Source: Caryophanales bacterium | Lineage (GTDB): Bacteria; Bacillota; Bacilli; Exiguobacteriales; Exiguobacteriaceae | DNA: 64,000 bases | Assembly (NCBI GenBank): GCA_902363455.1 | Contig: CABJAC010000004.1 | Location: forward strand, 186,001 to 250,000 | Direction: 5' to 3' | Part shown: positions 1-9,144 of the stretch, one piece after another | How the letters are laid out: every line of letters starts with the position of its first letter | Numbering within the stretch: the stretch's first letter is position 1 | Translations under genes and position numbers: made by a program | Notes under the pieces: model-generated | Seen by the model: only the letters and a program-made list of their open reading frames with translations | Databases searched by the model: none | Told to the model about the DNA's origin: nothing

Positions 1-42
1 AGTGCTAATTCATTTCCATTATTACGGATACAAAAACGACTG

Positions 43-924
43 TCAATCCTCCAATTCATCGAGTGTCTCAAGTTTTTGCCGCACCTGTCGTCCGATATCA
101 CGCAGTCCTTTTGTCGAACCGTATGTCCCGTGACTCCGGCCCTTTTCGTCAGGACGACTGCCGAGACCAAGGAACTGTTCGCTTGGTTTAAAGTGAAGTC
201 CAATGACCGGAATCTCGAATGCAGCAGAATAACCAAATTCGACGACGGCATCCGGATAATCGGTCAAAGCGACGGGATCTTGCCACGTGATGCTTGGATC
301 CAGTTTCCGGAAACGGTCCGTGTGCTCGCGTCCCAGCAAAATGATGCCATGCAGGGAAAACAACGGCAGCAGCTTTTTCAAAAAAGTTTGTCCAAAGTCC
401 GTCTGTTCGAGATCCTGCCGCATCGCGATCGTCCCCATGTAGCGTCTGGTCGGGAACGGAAAAAAATCCGTATGAATGACCGGAAGGAGCGCGTCATCAT
501 AAAAGGACGCCCCAAATCCATTTAAGAACCCTTCCAGTTTTCCACCCTGTTCTTTTCCGAACCATGTCTTATAAACATCCGGTTGTTGAAAATAGTGATT
601 AAACTTGTCGATCGTTTGTTCAACGTGTTGCTCCGTTAGATAAGTTTCTAAAGACATGTCCGGCCCGAGCAAAAAGAACGGACCCGTCGAATCAAAACGC
701 ATCGTTCCTTCCTTATTCAAAAATTGTCCGGCTGACGGATTCGTCGCGACCGTCAACCAGCTTTTCTTCGAGACGTCACCAAACCATAAGACGGGTGTCG
801 TTCCCTCAATCAATTCGTTTCGCATCGGTCCACGTGCCAACTCCATTTGGTGCTGCACGGCTTCCGTCAATAATTTTTTTGCATGTTCCCGTTGCTCTGA
901 TGTCAGCGTTCTCATTCCTTTCAT
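43..924 (-). CDS. Uncharacterised protein with an NPS motif
   Basis: A soluble protein of about 293 residues that I do not recognise confidently. The start at 924 is chosen because an AGGAAA ribosome-binding sequence lies about 7 bases upstream; a second ATG three codons later has its purine stretch directly adjacent. Near residue 60 there is a TVATNPSAGQF stretch, reminiscent of the NPS motif of uracil-DNA-glycosylase-fold proteins, but I cannot align the other motifs of that fold, so this is only a hint. The C-terminal part is rich in charged residues. It stands alone, divergent from the SDR gene at 1064, with about 140 bases between the two starts. Confidence 0.6.
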   Translation of the reverse strand: MKGMRTLTSEQREHAKKLLTEAVQHQMELARGPMRNELIEGTTPVLWFGDVSKKSWLTVATNPSAGQFLNKEGTMRFDSTGPFFLLGPDMSLETYLTEQHVEQTIDKFNHYFQQPDVYKTWFGKEQGGKLEGFLNGFGASFYDDALLPVIHTDFFPFPTRRYMGTIAMRQDLEQTDFGQTFLKKLLPLFSLHGIILLGREHTDRFRKLDPSITWQDPVALTDYPDAVVEFGYSAAFEIPVIGLHFKPSEQFLGLGSRPDEKGRSHGTYGSTKGLRDIGRQVRQKLETLDELED

Positions 925-1063
925 TTTGCGCTTTCCTGTTTTTTTGATGTTCCCGTTCCTCCAGAACGTTAGACACTTCGATGGGTTTAGCTCGATTCGC
1001 GGAGGGAATGTTTCATAAGGTAAAGCACAAAATCGGACATCACTTTTCAGGAGGAGATTTTTT

Positions 1064-1885
1064 ATGAAACGACTTGAGGATAAAGTAGCCGTCATTACCG
1101 GATCGGCGACAGGAATCGGTCAGGCAACGGCACTCGTCTTTGCCGAACAGGGAGCGACCGTCGTCTGTGCGGATGTTGATCTGGAAAAAGCACAAGCAAC
1201 GGTCAAACAGATTGAGCAGGCAGGCGGAAAAGCAGAAGCGGTTCATGTCGACGTCTCACAAGTCGACAGCGTAAAACAGCTCGCCGACCATTTAGCGTCT
1301 ACATACGGGACGGTTGATGTCCTGTTCAACAATGCCGGGATTGATCAGCAAGGCGGGAAAGTCCATGAATATCCGATCGAACTGTTTGACCAAATCATCG
1401 CCGTCGATTTACGGGGGACTTTCTTGACGAGTAAGTTTGTCATTCCATTGATGTTGAAAAACGGCGGATCGATCATCAACACGTCATCGATGTCAGGACG
1501 TGCAGCCGACTTGAATCGTTCCGGATATAACGCGGCGAAAGGCGGCATCGCCAACTTCACACGCGCGATGGCAATCGACTATGCCCGGGAAGGCATCCGC
1601 GTCAACTCGCTTTCGCCGGGAACAATCGAAACGCCGCTCATCGATACACTCGTCGGCGGAAAAGAAGAAGATCAAGGGAAGCAGTTCCGTGATGCCAATG
1701 CTTGGATCACACCACTCGGTCGCCTCGGTAAACCGCGTGAGATGGCAACGGTTGCCTTGTTCCTCGCTTCAGATGACAGTTCATACGTTACGGGTGAAGA
1801 CATCACGGCTGACGGCGGTATCATGGCCTATACGTGGCCGGGTGAAATGTTAATCGATGATAAATGGAAAACAGACGCGGAATAA
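1064..1885 (+). CDS. SDR-family NAD(P)-dependent oxidoreductase
   Basis: A classical short-chain dehydrogenase of 273 residues, a typical length. The Rossmann motif TGSATGIG is at residues 12-19, NNAG at 89-92, and the catalytic Ser (141-143 region), Tyr155 and Lys159 (YNAAK) are present. The C-terminal GEDITADGG segment is also typical. D37 and D39 after the second beta strand (CADVDL) suggest NAD rather than NADP preference (inference). The substrate cannot be read from sequence; sugar alcohols, glucose or 3-oxoacyl compounds are all possible. The start has a strong AGGAGGAG site. It is monocistronic, with its own terminator just downstream. Confidence 0.9.
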   Translation: MKRLEDKVAVITGSATGIGQATALVFAEQGATVVCADVDLEKAQATVKQIEQAGGKAEAVHVDVSQVDSVKQLADHLASTYGTVDVLFNNAGIDQQGGKVHEYPIELFDQIIAVDLRGTFLTSKFVIPLMLKNGGSIINTSSMSGRAADLNRSGYNAAKGGIANFTRAMAIDYAREGIRVNSLSPGTIETPLIDTLVGGKEEDQGKQFRDANAWITPLGRLGKPREMATVALFLASDDSSYVTGEDITADGGIMAYTWPGEMLIDDKWKTDAE

Positions 1886-1898
1886 GCGACGTTTTTTT

Positions 1899-1935
1899 CA
1901 GCACGGTTCCTACTTGTGGAGCCGTGCTTTTTTTG
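1899..1935 (+). terminator. Intrinsic terminator of the SDR gene
   Basis: The stem AGCACGGTTCC / GTGGAGCCGTGCT with a short loop is followed by seven or more T, 14 bases after the SDR stop codon. Confidence 0.85.
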
Positions 1936-2050
1936 TTCATTTTTGAACGGTTTGAGCCTAAGAAATTCGAGACGCTTAAATGTTTTGGGCATTAGTTTAC
2001 CTCACTGAACTACTTTTGAACGGGAAAAGTAAAACAAAGGGGGAGAAACT

Positions 2051-3208
2051 ATGCTTACAGAATCGATTACTTATTTACAACGTTGTTTACAAATTCCAAG
2101 CACCAATCCACTCGACGGGGAAGAGAACGTCGCTGCGTACGTCTATGATTTACTGACATCGAACGGAATCGAGACGGAATGGATCGAGGTGTCACCTAAA
2201 CGGATTTGTCTCGTCGCAACGATCCAAGCCGGAGTTTCGGCCGTTCACCCGAAAACGATTGGCTTCTCGGGTCATCTGGATACCGTGCCTGTTCAACTCA
2301 GCGAGTGGACAAAGGATCCGTTCGGCGGCGAGATCGAGGAGGGACGCATCTACGGACGTGGTGCCTCCGACATGAAATCCGGTGTCATGGCGATGGTCAG
2401 CATGATGCTGGAATTAAATCAACGGGATGACTTACCAAACCATCTGAAATTGTTGATCACATCCGACGAAGAAAACGGGATGACCGGGGCCCGTCATTTA
2501 ACAGAACGTGGTGATGCTGATAATTTGGACGCTCTGTTGATTACGGAACCGACAAGCGGTTTTCTCGGCTATGCGCAAAAAGGAGTCGTCGGCGTGGAAG
2601 TATCGTGTACAGGTAAAAGCGCTCACAGCTCTTCGCCCCAACTCGGTCAAAATGCCATCGATGATCTGTATCGTGTGATTCGAGAAATCAAATCCGACCG
2701 GTTTACGATCACCACTCACAGTCATCCGGAGCTCGGTCCGGTCGTCGCTTCCATCACGTCCATTACGGGCGGCGAAGGTCCAAACGTCATTCCGAGCCAA
2801 GCTGCATTTTATATGGACATCCGGACGATTCCGGGATTCGGACGAGAGCAGGTCTTAGCTGCACTCGAAGAAATCAATCAACGTCTGCGTGAACAGGACG
2901 ACAGTTTTTCGATGAAAGTCACCGTCATCAAAGAGATTCCGTCCTGTGAAACCGATTCCGAGGACCCGTTCTTGAATGTCGTCGCAACAACGATGGAATC
3001 CATTCGCCGTCAGCCGACACGACGCGTCGCGATTCCTGGTGGGACAGACGGCGCCATGTTCAGTCAGGCCGCCCGAAGCTTTCCGATTGCCGTTGCTTCT
3101 TTCCACGATTTCCGGCTGGCGCACCAAATCGATGAGTCGATTCCTTTATCGGAATATGAAGAAACGATCGAGTTGTGCACGCGTTTAGCTCTCCATTCAT
3201 ATACCTAA
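2051..3208 (+). CDS. M20-family metallopeptidase/deacylase (ArgE/DapE type)
   Basis: A zinc-dependent M20 peptidase/deacylase of 385 residues, cytoplasmic. Metal-ligand motifs are visible: SGHLDTVP (His75, Asp77), GRGASDMKSG (Asp107), the catalytic pair in SDEENG (Glu140/Glu141), ITEPTSG (Glu166) and a C-terminal His in FHDFRLAHQ. The dimerisation domain occupies about residues 175-290. The family includes acetylornithine deacetylase, succinyl-diaminopimelate desuccinylase and related deacylases. The closest general description is the ArgE/DapE group; the exact substrate is not determined by the motifs. A strong GGGGGAG site precedes ATG. It is flanked by terminators and stands alone. Confidence 0.88.
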   Translation: MLTESITYLQRCLQIPSTNPLDGEENVAAYVYDLLTSNGIETEWIEVSPKRICLVATIQAGVSAVHPKTIGFSGHLDTVPVQLSEWTKDPFGGEIEEGRIYGRGASDMKSGVMAMVSMMLELNQRDDLPNHLKLLITSDEENGMTGARHLTERGDADNLDALLITEPTSGFLGYAQKGVVGVEVSCTGKSAHSSSPQLGQNAIDDLYRVIREIKSDRFTITTHSHPELGPVVASITSITGGEGPNVIPSQAAFYMDIRTIPGFGREQVLAALEEINQRLREQDDSFSMKVTVIKEIPSCETDSEDPFLNVVATTMESIRRQPTRRVAIPGGTDGAMFSQAARSFPIAVASFHDFRLAHQIDESIPLSEYEETIELCTRLALHSYT

Positions 3209-3212
3209 AGAA

Positions 3213-3252
3213 ATCCTCCATTTGTCTCTTACACGACGAATGGAGGATTTTT
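3213..3252. terminator. Bidirectional terminator
   Basis: The 10-bp stem ATCCTCCATT / AATGGAGGAT has a run of T on the plus-strand side and A-rich sequence on the other. It lies between the converging M20 gene and the 118-residue gene, so it can serve both. Confidence 0.75.
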
Positions 3253-3607
3253 AAGTGTATACGCCAATCAAGGCAAGGGCTTGCCCAACATAGCTTTGAT
3301 CAGACTGTAGTGTATGTTTGGATTTGTCAGTGTGATGCCATTCGATTCGAACATGGCCAAGCCGGTCGTATATCAATTCAAATATAAAACCAGCGTTTTC
3401 AAAGGAAACGATTCCCGGAAACTGTTCATGAACAATCCGAAATTCAAGGGCAAATTGGTCATATTCTTCAAACGATAACGTCATCTGATGAATTCTTTTA
3501 TCCTGATGCCAAACGTCGATTTGTAATGTAGCCAACGCTTGATTCACTTCGACGATGTGCCAGTCAATCGTCTTGTCATATCCTGTAAAAGAAATCACAT
3601 GGTTCAA
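3251..3607 (-). CDS. Hypothetical protein, 118 aa
   Basis: A small soluble protein without a family I recognise. It starts with TTG at 3607, preceded by an AGAGGTGATT ribosome-binding sequence; no ATG or GTG in frame is better placed. The sequence is rich in aromatic and acidic residues, with alternating hydrophobic residues that suggest a mostly beta fold (inference). No signal peptide or membrane segment is present. It converges on the M20 peptidase gene and shares its terminator. Confidence 0.6.
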   Translation of the reverse strand: MNHVISFTGYDKTIDWHIVEVNQALATLQIDVWHQDKRIHQMTLSFEEYDQFALEFRIVHEQFPGIVSFENAGFIFELIYDRLGHVRIEWHHTDKSKHTLQSDQSYVGQALALIGVYT

Positions 3608-3703
3608 CTAAATCACCTCTTTTTGAATGAATACCCGTTAGACAGGGAATGGTTTTGTAACGAATCGAAATGACTGTCGTCCACTCACGAAAGGGGTTTT
3701 CTT

Positions 3704-4126
3704 ATGAGCGATCAGCAAAAGACGTTACCGACGAATCAAAGCGTCGATGGCTTTTTGAGTACGATCACGCCAGTATCAAAACGGACGGACTGTGAACAAT
3801 TGCGGCAGATTTTTGAAGAGATGACGGGTTATCCGGCCGTTATGTGGGGTGACACGATGATTGGATTCGGTCACTATCACTATCGGTATTCTTCCGGACA
3901 TGAAGGCGACTCATTTCTTGTCGGATTCTCGCCCCGCAAAGCGAACATCAGCCTCTACTTCGCAACAGGTCCGGAGCGTGAGCAATTCCTCGCACGTCTC
4001 GGCAAACACAAGACCGGAAAAAGCTGTATCTATATTAATAAACTAGCAGATGTCGACCTGCTTGTCTTACGGGAGCTGATCGTTCACTCCGTCGCTTTTC
4101 TGGAAACGACATATCCACGGTCTTGA
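3704..4126 (+). CDS. DUF1801 domain protein
   Basis: A protein of 140 residues resembling the DUF1801/YdhG-like family. The landmarks are the MWGDTMIGFGHYHYRYSSG stretch, the FSPRKANISLYF strand and the GKSCIYINKLADVD motif near the C-terminus. The family has an iron-chaperone-like fold and no firmly established reaction. The start is supported by GAAAGGGG upstream. It is monocistronic, converging with the MFS gene across a strong shared terminator. Confidence 0.8.
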   Translation: MSDQQKTLPTNQSVDGFLSTITPVSKRTDCEQLRQIFEEMTGYPAVMWGDTMIGFGHYHYRYSSGHEGDSFLVGFSPRKANISLYFATGPEREQFLARLGKHKTGKSCIYINKLADVDLLVLRELIVHSVAFLETTYPRS

Positions 4127-4134
4127 ACACTTAA

Positions 4135-4177
4135 AAACGTCCCTTCCTTCGCTGGTTTTGCGAAAGAAGGGACGTTT
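4135..4177. terminator. Bidirectional terminator
   Basis: The stem AAACGTCCCTTCCTTCGC / GCGAAAGAAGGGACGTTT is an almost perfect 18-bp hairpin between the converging DUF1801 and MFS genes. Confidence 0.85.
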
Positions 4178-4187
4178 GCTGTTTAAA

Positions 4188-5426
4188 TTAATGTCCACTG
4201 TCTGTTGTGTCGATGTGACGAATGTGTTTGAGATTGACCCCGATAATGACGACAGACAGTAAGACGAACGCGCTACCGACATAAAACGGCAGATTCGCGT
4301 TAAAGATTTCAGCCAATTTACCGGCCATGAATGGCGCGATGGCTGCCCCGAGAAAACGTAAGAAACTGTATGCAGCGGATGCCGTCGAGCGTTCGACCGG
4401 TGCTGCATCCATGACTGCTGTCGTAATCAACGTGTTGTTGTTCCCGAGCACAGCTCCGGCAAGAATGACACAGACGATGACGACAGCTGGTGTTTCGGTA
4501 AAGATCCCCATTAATAACAACAGGACAGCGAACAAGAGCAACATCAGTACCATTGCTTTAATTGTTCCAAGCCATTGTTTTAATTTTGGTGCTGTTAAAA
4601 CGGATGTCAGAGCAAGCAGCATTCCCCAGCCGAGGAAGACGAAGCCCAGTCCTTTTGCCGGTAGTTTCATGACGAATGGTGCATACGCCATGATGGTAAA
4701 GAATCCGACGTTATATAAGGCCGCGACGATTCCAAGTGTCAATAATGACCGGTGTTTCATCGCCTGGAACGGTGCAATCAACGAAATCTTTTTTGCAGGC
4801 GTCGCCGTTGCGACCGGTTTTGGCATCAGGAATAATAAAACGAGGAACGCGATGACCATGATGGTGGCAACGCCCATGAAAGGCGCGCGCCATGTGATTG
4901 AACCGAGCGTTCCGCCGAGTAACGGACCGATTGAAATCCCGAGACCGACTGCTGCTTCATATAAGATGATCGCTTTCGCCGTTCCGCCGGATGACAGGGA
5001 AACAATCGCTGCGAGTGCTGTTGCGACGAACAAGGCGTTTCCGAGTCCCCAGCCGCCGCGTAACGCGACCAGTGTCCAGATGCTGTCAGCCTGTGACGCA
5101 AAACCAGCAACGGTTGCAATGACCGCAATACCGAGCATCAATGTCCCTTTTTGACCTATCCGCGACGAAATCGCACCGGTAATCAGCATCGCAAACGCCA
5201 TGACGGCGTTATAACTTGTAAATAAGAGCGTGACTTCACTTTTTGATGCTTCGAGATTTTCGGCAATCGTCGGTAAGACCGGATTAACGAGTCCCATTCC
5301 CATGAATGCCGTGATACTGGCAAAAAATACCGCCCAAACCGCAATCGGCTGATGCAGTAAACCGTGTTTACTTTCCGCCAAGACCGTTTCAGGCGCAAGT
5401 GTCGTTGTTTTTTCAGCAAGAGCCAT
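4188..5426 (-). CDS. MFS efflux transporter
   Basis: A major facilitator of 412 residues with about 12 membrane segments, beginning around residue 30. GMGLVNPVLPTIAENL in the first helix and loop, and GLGISIGPLLGG (a motif-C-like drug-antiporter signature) around residues 160-172, point to a DHA1-type drug:H+ antiporter. It should export small toxic compounds; the substrate is unknown. The upstream CBS-domain gene ends 15 bases before its start and both share one promoter. A MarR regulator is divergently encoded, a common arrangement for inducible efflux. Confidence 0.85.
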   Translation of the reverse strand: MALAEKTTTLAPETVLAESKHGLLHQPIAVWAVFFASITAFMGMGLVNPVLPTIAENLEASKSEVTLLFTSYNAVMAFAMLITGAISSRIGQKGTLMLGIAVIATVAGFASQADSIWTLVALRGGWGLGNALFVATALAAIVSLSSGGTAKAIILYEAAVGLGISIGPLLGGTLGSITWRAPFMGVATIMVIAFLVLLFLMPKPVATATPAKKISLIAPFQAMKHRSLLTLGIVAALYNVGFFTIMAYAPFVMKLPAKGLGFVFLGWGMLLALTSVLTAPKLKQWLGTIKAMVLMLLLFAVLLLLMGIFTETPAVVIVCVILAGAVLGNNNTLITTAVMDAAPVERSTASAAYSFLRFLGAAIAPFMAGKLAEIFNANLPFYVGSAFVLLSVVIIGVNLKHIRHIDTTDSGH

Positions 5427-5441
5427 ATGAATCCTTCTTTC

Positions 5442-5897
5442 TTAAATAAACTGTTTAAATGAGTGACGGATGACATCACCGCGACTGATGATTCCGACGA
5501 GCTTGTCGTCTTTTAGAATCGGTAATTTTTTAATCCGTTTTGCGCCGAGCGTCGCCGCAATTTCTTCCATCTCGGTTTCTGTCGTTGCAGTCACGACTTT
5601 TCGACGTGCCATGTCCATGACAGGACGCGTCAAAATGTGGCGGACCCGCTCTTCGTAATTTTCATCATCGCCTTTAATGACATCAACATACAAAAACGTA
5701 TCGACGATGATGTCTTTATGTTTGCCGATGGCCCGCATGATATCTCCGTCACTGATGTAGCCGACGACTTCCTGCTTGTCGTTGACGACCGGGACACCAC
5801 TGATGCCGGACGTAATAAAACGTTCAACTACCGTCCGGATCGTATCCTGTTCATTGACAGTAATGACGGTTTCTTTCATCGATTGATAAGCTTTCAT
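5442..5897 (-). CDS. Two-CBS-domain protein
   Basis: A protein of 151 residues consisting almost entirely of one Bateman module: CBS1 about residues 6-60 (GVPVVN..VVGYISDGDIMRA) and CBS2 about 85-145 (KLPILKDDKLVGIISRGDVIRH). Such stand-alone pairs bind adenine nucleotides and act as cytoplasmic energy or ligand sensors. It is the first gene of an operon with the MFS transporter (15-bp gap), which is unusual. It may modulate the transporter or sense the inducing condition (inference). The promoter and operator-like sites lie at 5949-6006. Confidence 0.88.
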   Translation of the reverse strand: MKAYQSMKETVITVNEQDTIRTVVERFITSGISGVPVVNDKQEVVGYISDGDIMRAIGKHKDIIVDTFLYVDVIKGDDENYEERVRHILTRPVMDMARRKVVTATTETEMEEIAATLGAKRIKKLPILKDDKLVGIISRGDVIRHSFKQFI

Positions 5898-5948
5898 CGG
5901 AATTCTCCTTTATCAGACGCTGTAATGAGATAAGTTCAAAACAATAAG

Positions 5949-5991
5949 TTGCACGATACAATTAAATAACATTTATGATTGTATAATACAA
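5949..5991. promoter_or_regulatory. Twin operator-like palindromes, probable MarR sites
   Basis: Two 13-bp sites share a 6-1-6 pattern. TTGTAT-A-ATACAA (5979-5991) is a perfect palindrome and TTGCAC-G-ATACAA (5949-5961) is a degenerate copy. Their centres are 30 bp apart, about three helical turns. One covers the -10 of the CBS-MFS promoter. The divergent MarR protein is the obvious candidate to bind here. Confidence 0.6.
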
Positions 5992-6006
5992 CTATAACCG
6001 TGTCAA
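5978..6006 (-). promoter_or_regulatory. Promoter of the CBS-MFS operon
   Basis: On the minus strand, TTGACA (6001-6006) is followed after exactly 17 bases by TACAAT (5978-5983), close to the sigma-A consensus. The -10 overlaps the palindrome TTGTATAATACAA at 5979-5991. Confidence 0.8.
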
Positions 6007-6022
6007 GAACCCTGCTCTTGTA

Positions 6023-6050
6023 TTGACAGCGGTCGTCTCGTGCGTAATGA
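6023..6050 (+). promoter_or_regulatory. Possible marR promoter
   Basis: A perfect TTGACA (6023-6028) is followed by TAATGA after 16 bases; the -10 is weak. It lies about 30 bp downstream of the operator region and 36 bp ahead of the start codon. Confidence 0.4.
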
Positions 6051-6086
6051 TGAGGGCAATAAAGGCTGATATGAAGAGGTGATAAG

Positions 6087-6509
6087 ATGTCTAATCAATC
6101 CCTGGAAACGATTGAACTCGAACTGGCGATTTTGATTCGTCGTTTGACGACGGCGACGGCCGATAACCGGAATTTGGACCGCGCGTCCTACTTGCTGTTG
6201 CGCCAACTGTCGGATTCCGGTCAAGTCGGTGTCAAGACGCTCGCACGTGAATTGCAGCTCGACGTATCGACTGTCAGTCGGCAAGCGGCTGCCCTCGATC
6301 AAAAAAATCTGGTCGAAAAAATAAAAGACCCGACAGATGGCCGTGCCTTCTTTTACAACATCACAGATTACGGTCAGCAGGAACTCGAGATTTACCGGAC
6401 GGCCCGTTTAACGAGCATCAAACGACTGTTAACCGACTGGCCGGACACGGATGCTGAATCATTTGGACGGTTGCTGAAACAGTTCAACCAAGCACTACGG
6501 GAACGTTAA
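6087..6509 (+). CDS. MarR-family transcriptional regulator
   Basis: A winged-helix regulator of 140 residues. The recognition-helix region GVKTLARELQLDVSTVSRQAAALDQKNLVEK and the wing DPTDGRAFFYNITDYGQQ are typical of MarR. These proteins bind palindromes as dimers and release DNA on binding phenolic or other small ligands. GAAGAGGTGATAAG precedes the ATG. It is divergent from the CBS-MFS operon and most likely represses it, and perhaps itself, through the paired sites at 5949-5991. Confidence 0.9.
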   Translation: MSNQSLETIELELAILIRRLTTATADNRNLDRASYLLLRQLSDSGQVGVKTLARELQLDVSTVSRQAAALDQKNLVEKIKDPTDGRAFFYNITDYGQQELEIYRTARLTSIKRLLTDWPDTDAESFGRLLKQFNQALRER

Positions 6510-6540
6510 GTTCCTGAAAATATGAAATAACAGCACGATT

Positions 6541-6578
6541 CAGAGGACGAATGTTACATCCGTCCTCTGTTTTTTTTT
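6541..6578 (+). terminator. Terminator of the marR gene
   Basis: The stem CAGAGGACG / CGTCCTCTG is followed by nine T. Confidence 0.88.
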
Positions 6579-6609
6579 CGCTGAAAGTGTCGTCAGACAG
6601 GATTACCGG

Positions 6610-7542
6610 TTAACCGATCGTCACCTTCTGTTGAATTCGTTCAATCTGTTCTGGTGTCGTGCGGCAACACCCGCCGATCAATCGGGCACCCGCTTCATAC
6701 CATTCCGGAGCAATGTCTTCAAATGCGGTACAGACGGCTTCACCGGACCAGGTCTTACTGACCGGATCGTAATGTTCACCGGAATTCGGATAGACGATGA
6801 TCGGTACCTTCGTCAATTGCTTCAATCCTGTAATGAATTCTGTTGCAATCGATGCCGGAAAACAATTGGCGCCAATTGCCGCCAGTTGTGGATGATTCCC
6901 GAGTACCTCGACACATTCACTTAGCGGCGTTCCTTCACTAATATGTGATGCGTCACGTAAGGAAAAGGCAAGCCAAGCCAATTGTTCCGGAAATTCTTCG
7001 AGCAGACGAAACAGCACTTTGGCTTCTTGCAAGGAAGGAATCGTCTCAAACGCCAGCAGATCGGCTCCGGCTGCAATCAAAGCTTCGAGCCGCGGACGAT
7101 GGAAGGCTTCCAGTCGGGCGTCGTCCACTCCGTAATGACCAACGTATTCCGAGCCGTCGGACAGGTAAGCGCCGTACGGTCCAATCGATCCTGCGATGAG
7201 TGCGTGACGCGCTTTTCCCCCTGTTTCTTGCCGTGCTTGTTGTGCGAGATGAACGGTTTGTTGCATCAATTCAATCGCTTCCTCTTCTTTAATTCCCCGG
7301 CTCTTGAAGCCGGCGATACTTGCTTGATAACTCGACGTGATCGCACAGTCCGCTCCGATTTTAAAATAATCGGCGTGCACACGATGAATCTGCTCCGGTT
7401 CTTCGATCAGTACCCGCGCCGACCAAAGCGGATCATCGAGATTGCTCCCGTGGCGCTCAAGTTCTGTTGCCAGTGCTCCATCCAATAAAAGATAGGGCTT
7501 TTCCTTTAACAATTGTTCAACTGGATTGTTGTTCTTTGACAT
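6610..7542 (-). CDS. mmuM: Homocysteine S-methyltransferase
   Basis: Zinc-dependent methyltransferase of 310 residues that moves the methyl group of S-methylmethionine to homocysteine, giving methionine. The N-terminal [14 protein letters not shown] is the family signature. The zinc cysteines are in GANCFP (middle) and [11 protein letters not shown] near the C-terminus. The start at 7542 (ATG) is preferred over GTG at 7551 because GGAG lies 8 bases upstream. The coding region begins inside the last codons of the upstream permease (26-bp overlap), so the two are translationally coupled and both sit under the SAM riboswitch. Confidence 0.92.
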   Translation of the reverse strand: MSKNNNPVEQLLKEKPYLLLDGALATELERHGSNLDDPLWSARVLIEEPEQIHRVHADYFKIGADCAITSSYQASIAGFKSRGIKEEEAIELMQQTVHLAQQARQETGGKARHALIAGSIGPYGAYLSDGSEYVGHYGVDDARLEAFHRPRLEALIAAGADLLAFETIPSLQEAKVLFRLLEEFPEQLAWLAFSLRDASHISEGTPLSECVEVLGNHPQLAAIGANCFPASIATEFITGLKQLTKVPIIVYPNSGEHYDPVSKTWSGEAVCTAFEDIAPEWYEAGARLIGGCCRTTPEQIERIQQKVTIG

Positions 7543-8917
7543 CTTCCACACTCCGTTTCCATGATTTTTTAGTCAGATGATGGACGACGTAACATAAGGC
7601 AATGAAGGGAACACCAAAGTACAGCGCCACCCGTTGCGTCGGATCAAAGGCGATACCGATCAATGAAGCCAAACACATTAAAAATGACAAAATCGGCACA
7701 AACGGATACCAAGGTGTTCGGTAGACCAAATCGGCTACATCATTACCCTCCTGCAGATACCGTCTTCGGAACATGAACTGTGACGCGCTGATACTCATCC
7801 AGACGACGACGACGGCAAGACCGGAAATCGAGACCAGGGCAATGTAGACCGAACCCGGCGCATAAACACTGGAAAACAAGGCGAGTAAACCACCAAGCAT
7901 GCTGAAGAGAACGGCACGTGTCGGCACTCCACCTGTATTTAATTTAGAGAAGAACGGCGTAATCATCCGTTGATCGGATAAAGACCACAGCATCCGTGAT
8001 GCGGCGTACAATCCGGAATTCGCAGCCGACAGAATGGCTGTCAAAATGACGAAGTTCATGATGTCCGCGGCAAACGGCAGACCGATTCGCTCAAACACGG
8101 CAACAAACGGACTTTCGAGGACACCTTTTGAATCATTCGGTAACAGAATCGCGAGAACGATGATCGTTCCGACAAAAAATAAGACGAGCCGGAAGACAGT
8201 CGTTCGAATGGCCAGCGGCACCGTTCGCTTCGGATCAACGGCTTCGCCTGCTGCGATTCCAATCAGTTCCGTCCCGGAGTAAGCGAAGTTGACGGCAAGC
8301 ATCGTCATCAAGATAGCGAAGGCACCATTCGGAAACAATCCGCCTTCTGTCAAAGGAGCGAGCAACGGCGCCTGTGATCCGTCCGCGAGCGGTAAAAATC
8401 CGACGATCGCCGCTGCCCCTAAGATAATGAATACTAAAATCGTCAGAACCTTGACGGCAGAAAACCAAAACTCGACTTCAGCGAATAACCGAACCGTCAA
8501 GACATTGATGCCTAAAATCATGACAACGAATAAGGCACTGAACAGCCAAACCGGAACGTCCGGGAACCAGCGTTGCATCAATAAACCGGCTGCCGTAAAT
8601 TCTGAACCGAGCGCGACGGTCCATGTCAGCCAGTAGAGCCAGGCGACCGTATAACCCGTTCCGGATCCAATGTATTTCGTTGCGTAGCTGTGAAAGGCAC
8701 CCGTTTCCGGCATATGTACCGCTAGCTCCCCCAAACAGAGCATGACCAGATAAACCGCAAGCGCCCCGACCAAGTACGATAAAATCGTCCCGATCCGTCC
8801 TGCCTGCTCGAGCGTATAACCTGTACTTAAAAATAATCCGGTCCCGATGACACCGCCGAGTGACAGCATGACGATATGTCGCGATTCCATTTTCCGCCGA
8901 AACGTTCCTTCTTCCAT
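7517..8917 (-). CDS. mmuP: APC-family amino-acid permease, probable S-methylmethionine/methionine uptake
   Basis: A 12-helix permease of 466 residues from the amino acid-polyamine-organocation superfamily. It has the [13 protein letters not shown] motif in helix 1 and the [18 protein letters not shown] motif in helix 6. The start at 8917 (ATG) follows GGAGGA; the longer reading frame upstream runs into the riboswitch and is not translated. Coupling to mmuM and control by a SAM riboswitch argue that it imports S-methylmethionine or methionine. The substrate is inferred from context; the protein alone only says amino-acid permease. Confidence 0.82.
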   Translation of the reverse strand: MEEGTFRRKMESRHIVMLSLGGVIGTGLFLSTGYTLEQAGRIGTILSYLVGALAVYLVMLCLGELAVHMPETGAFHSYATKYIGSGTGYTVAWLYWLTWTVALGSEFTAAGLLMQRWFPDVPVWLFSALFVVMILGINVLTVRLFAEVEFWFSAVKVLTILVFIILGAAAIVGFLPLADGSQAPLLAPLTEGGLFPNGAFAILMTMLAVNFAYSGTELIGIAAGEAVDPKRTVPLAIRTTVFRLVLFFVGTIIVLAILLPNDSKGVLESPFVAVFERIGLPFAADIMNFVILTAILSAANSGLYAASRMLWSLSDQRMITPFFSKLNTGGVPTRAVLFSMLGGLLALFSSVYAPGSVYIALVSISGLAVVVVWMSISASQFMFRRRYLQEGNDVADLVYRTPWYPFVPILSFLMCLASLIGIAFDPTQRVALYFGVPFIALCYVVHHLTKKSWKRSVEDVKEQQSS

Positions 8918-8950
8918 TGCTCCTCCACACTCCTCTTTCTCTCGATAAAA

Positions 8951-9099
8951 TAAAAAAACGCACCCACATATATGGGTGCGCCGGTCGACAATAAAAAGAA
9001 GCTTATCGATCGGGTACAACACCCGCAGGAATTAGCACAGTATCTTTCGACCTGTTGCTGAGGCTTCAAAGGGCCAGTCCCTCCACCTCTCTGGATAAG
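8951..9099 (-). promoter_or_regulatory. SAM-I riboswitch (S-box) with terminator
   Basis: Read on the minus strand, 9099 down to 9002 contains every classical S-box element: CTTATCCAGAGAGGTGG, GGGACTGGCCC, GAAGCC, CAGCAACAGG, GTGCTAATTCC and the closing GATAAG that pairs with the first helix. It is followed by the terminator GCACCCATATATGTGGGTGC plus seven T (8951-8980). When SAM is abundant, transcription of mmuP-mmuM should stop here. Confidence 0.96.
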
Positions 9100-9115
9100 A
9101 ATGTAATTTTTCATA

Positions 9116-9144
9116 ACAGTACCAACCTATTTCTGAATTGTCAA
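9116..9144 (-). promoter_or_regulatory. Promoter of the S-box transcript
   Basis: On the minus strand, TTGACA (9139-9144) is followed after 17 bases by TACTGT (9116-9121), 17 bases upstream of the first riboswitch helix. The -35 is buried in the palindrome 9131-9156. Confidence 0.65.

Noticed and set aside
43..924. Assignment of the first gene as a uracil-DNA glycosylase
   Set aside because: Only the NPS tripeptide region fits; the other motifs of that fold could not be located, so the gene was left unassigned.
4327..5154. 275-codon open frame antisense to the MFS gene
   Set aside because: It lies entirely within a clear 12-helix transporter on the other strand, has low-complexity Ala/Thr/Asn-rich composition and no ribosome-binding site; it is a shadow frame.
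9002..9022. Upstream start of the mmuP permease within the riboswitch
   Set aside because: An open frame extends to 9022, but it would translate aptamer and terminator sequence and has no ribosome-binding site; the ATG at 8917 with GGAGGA is the real start.
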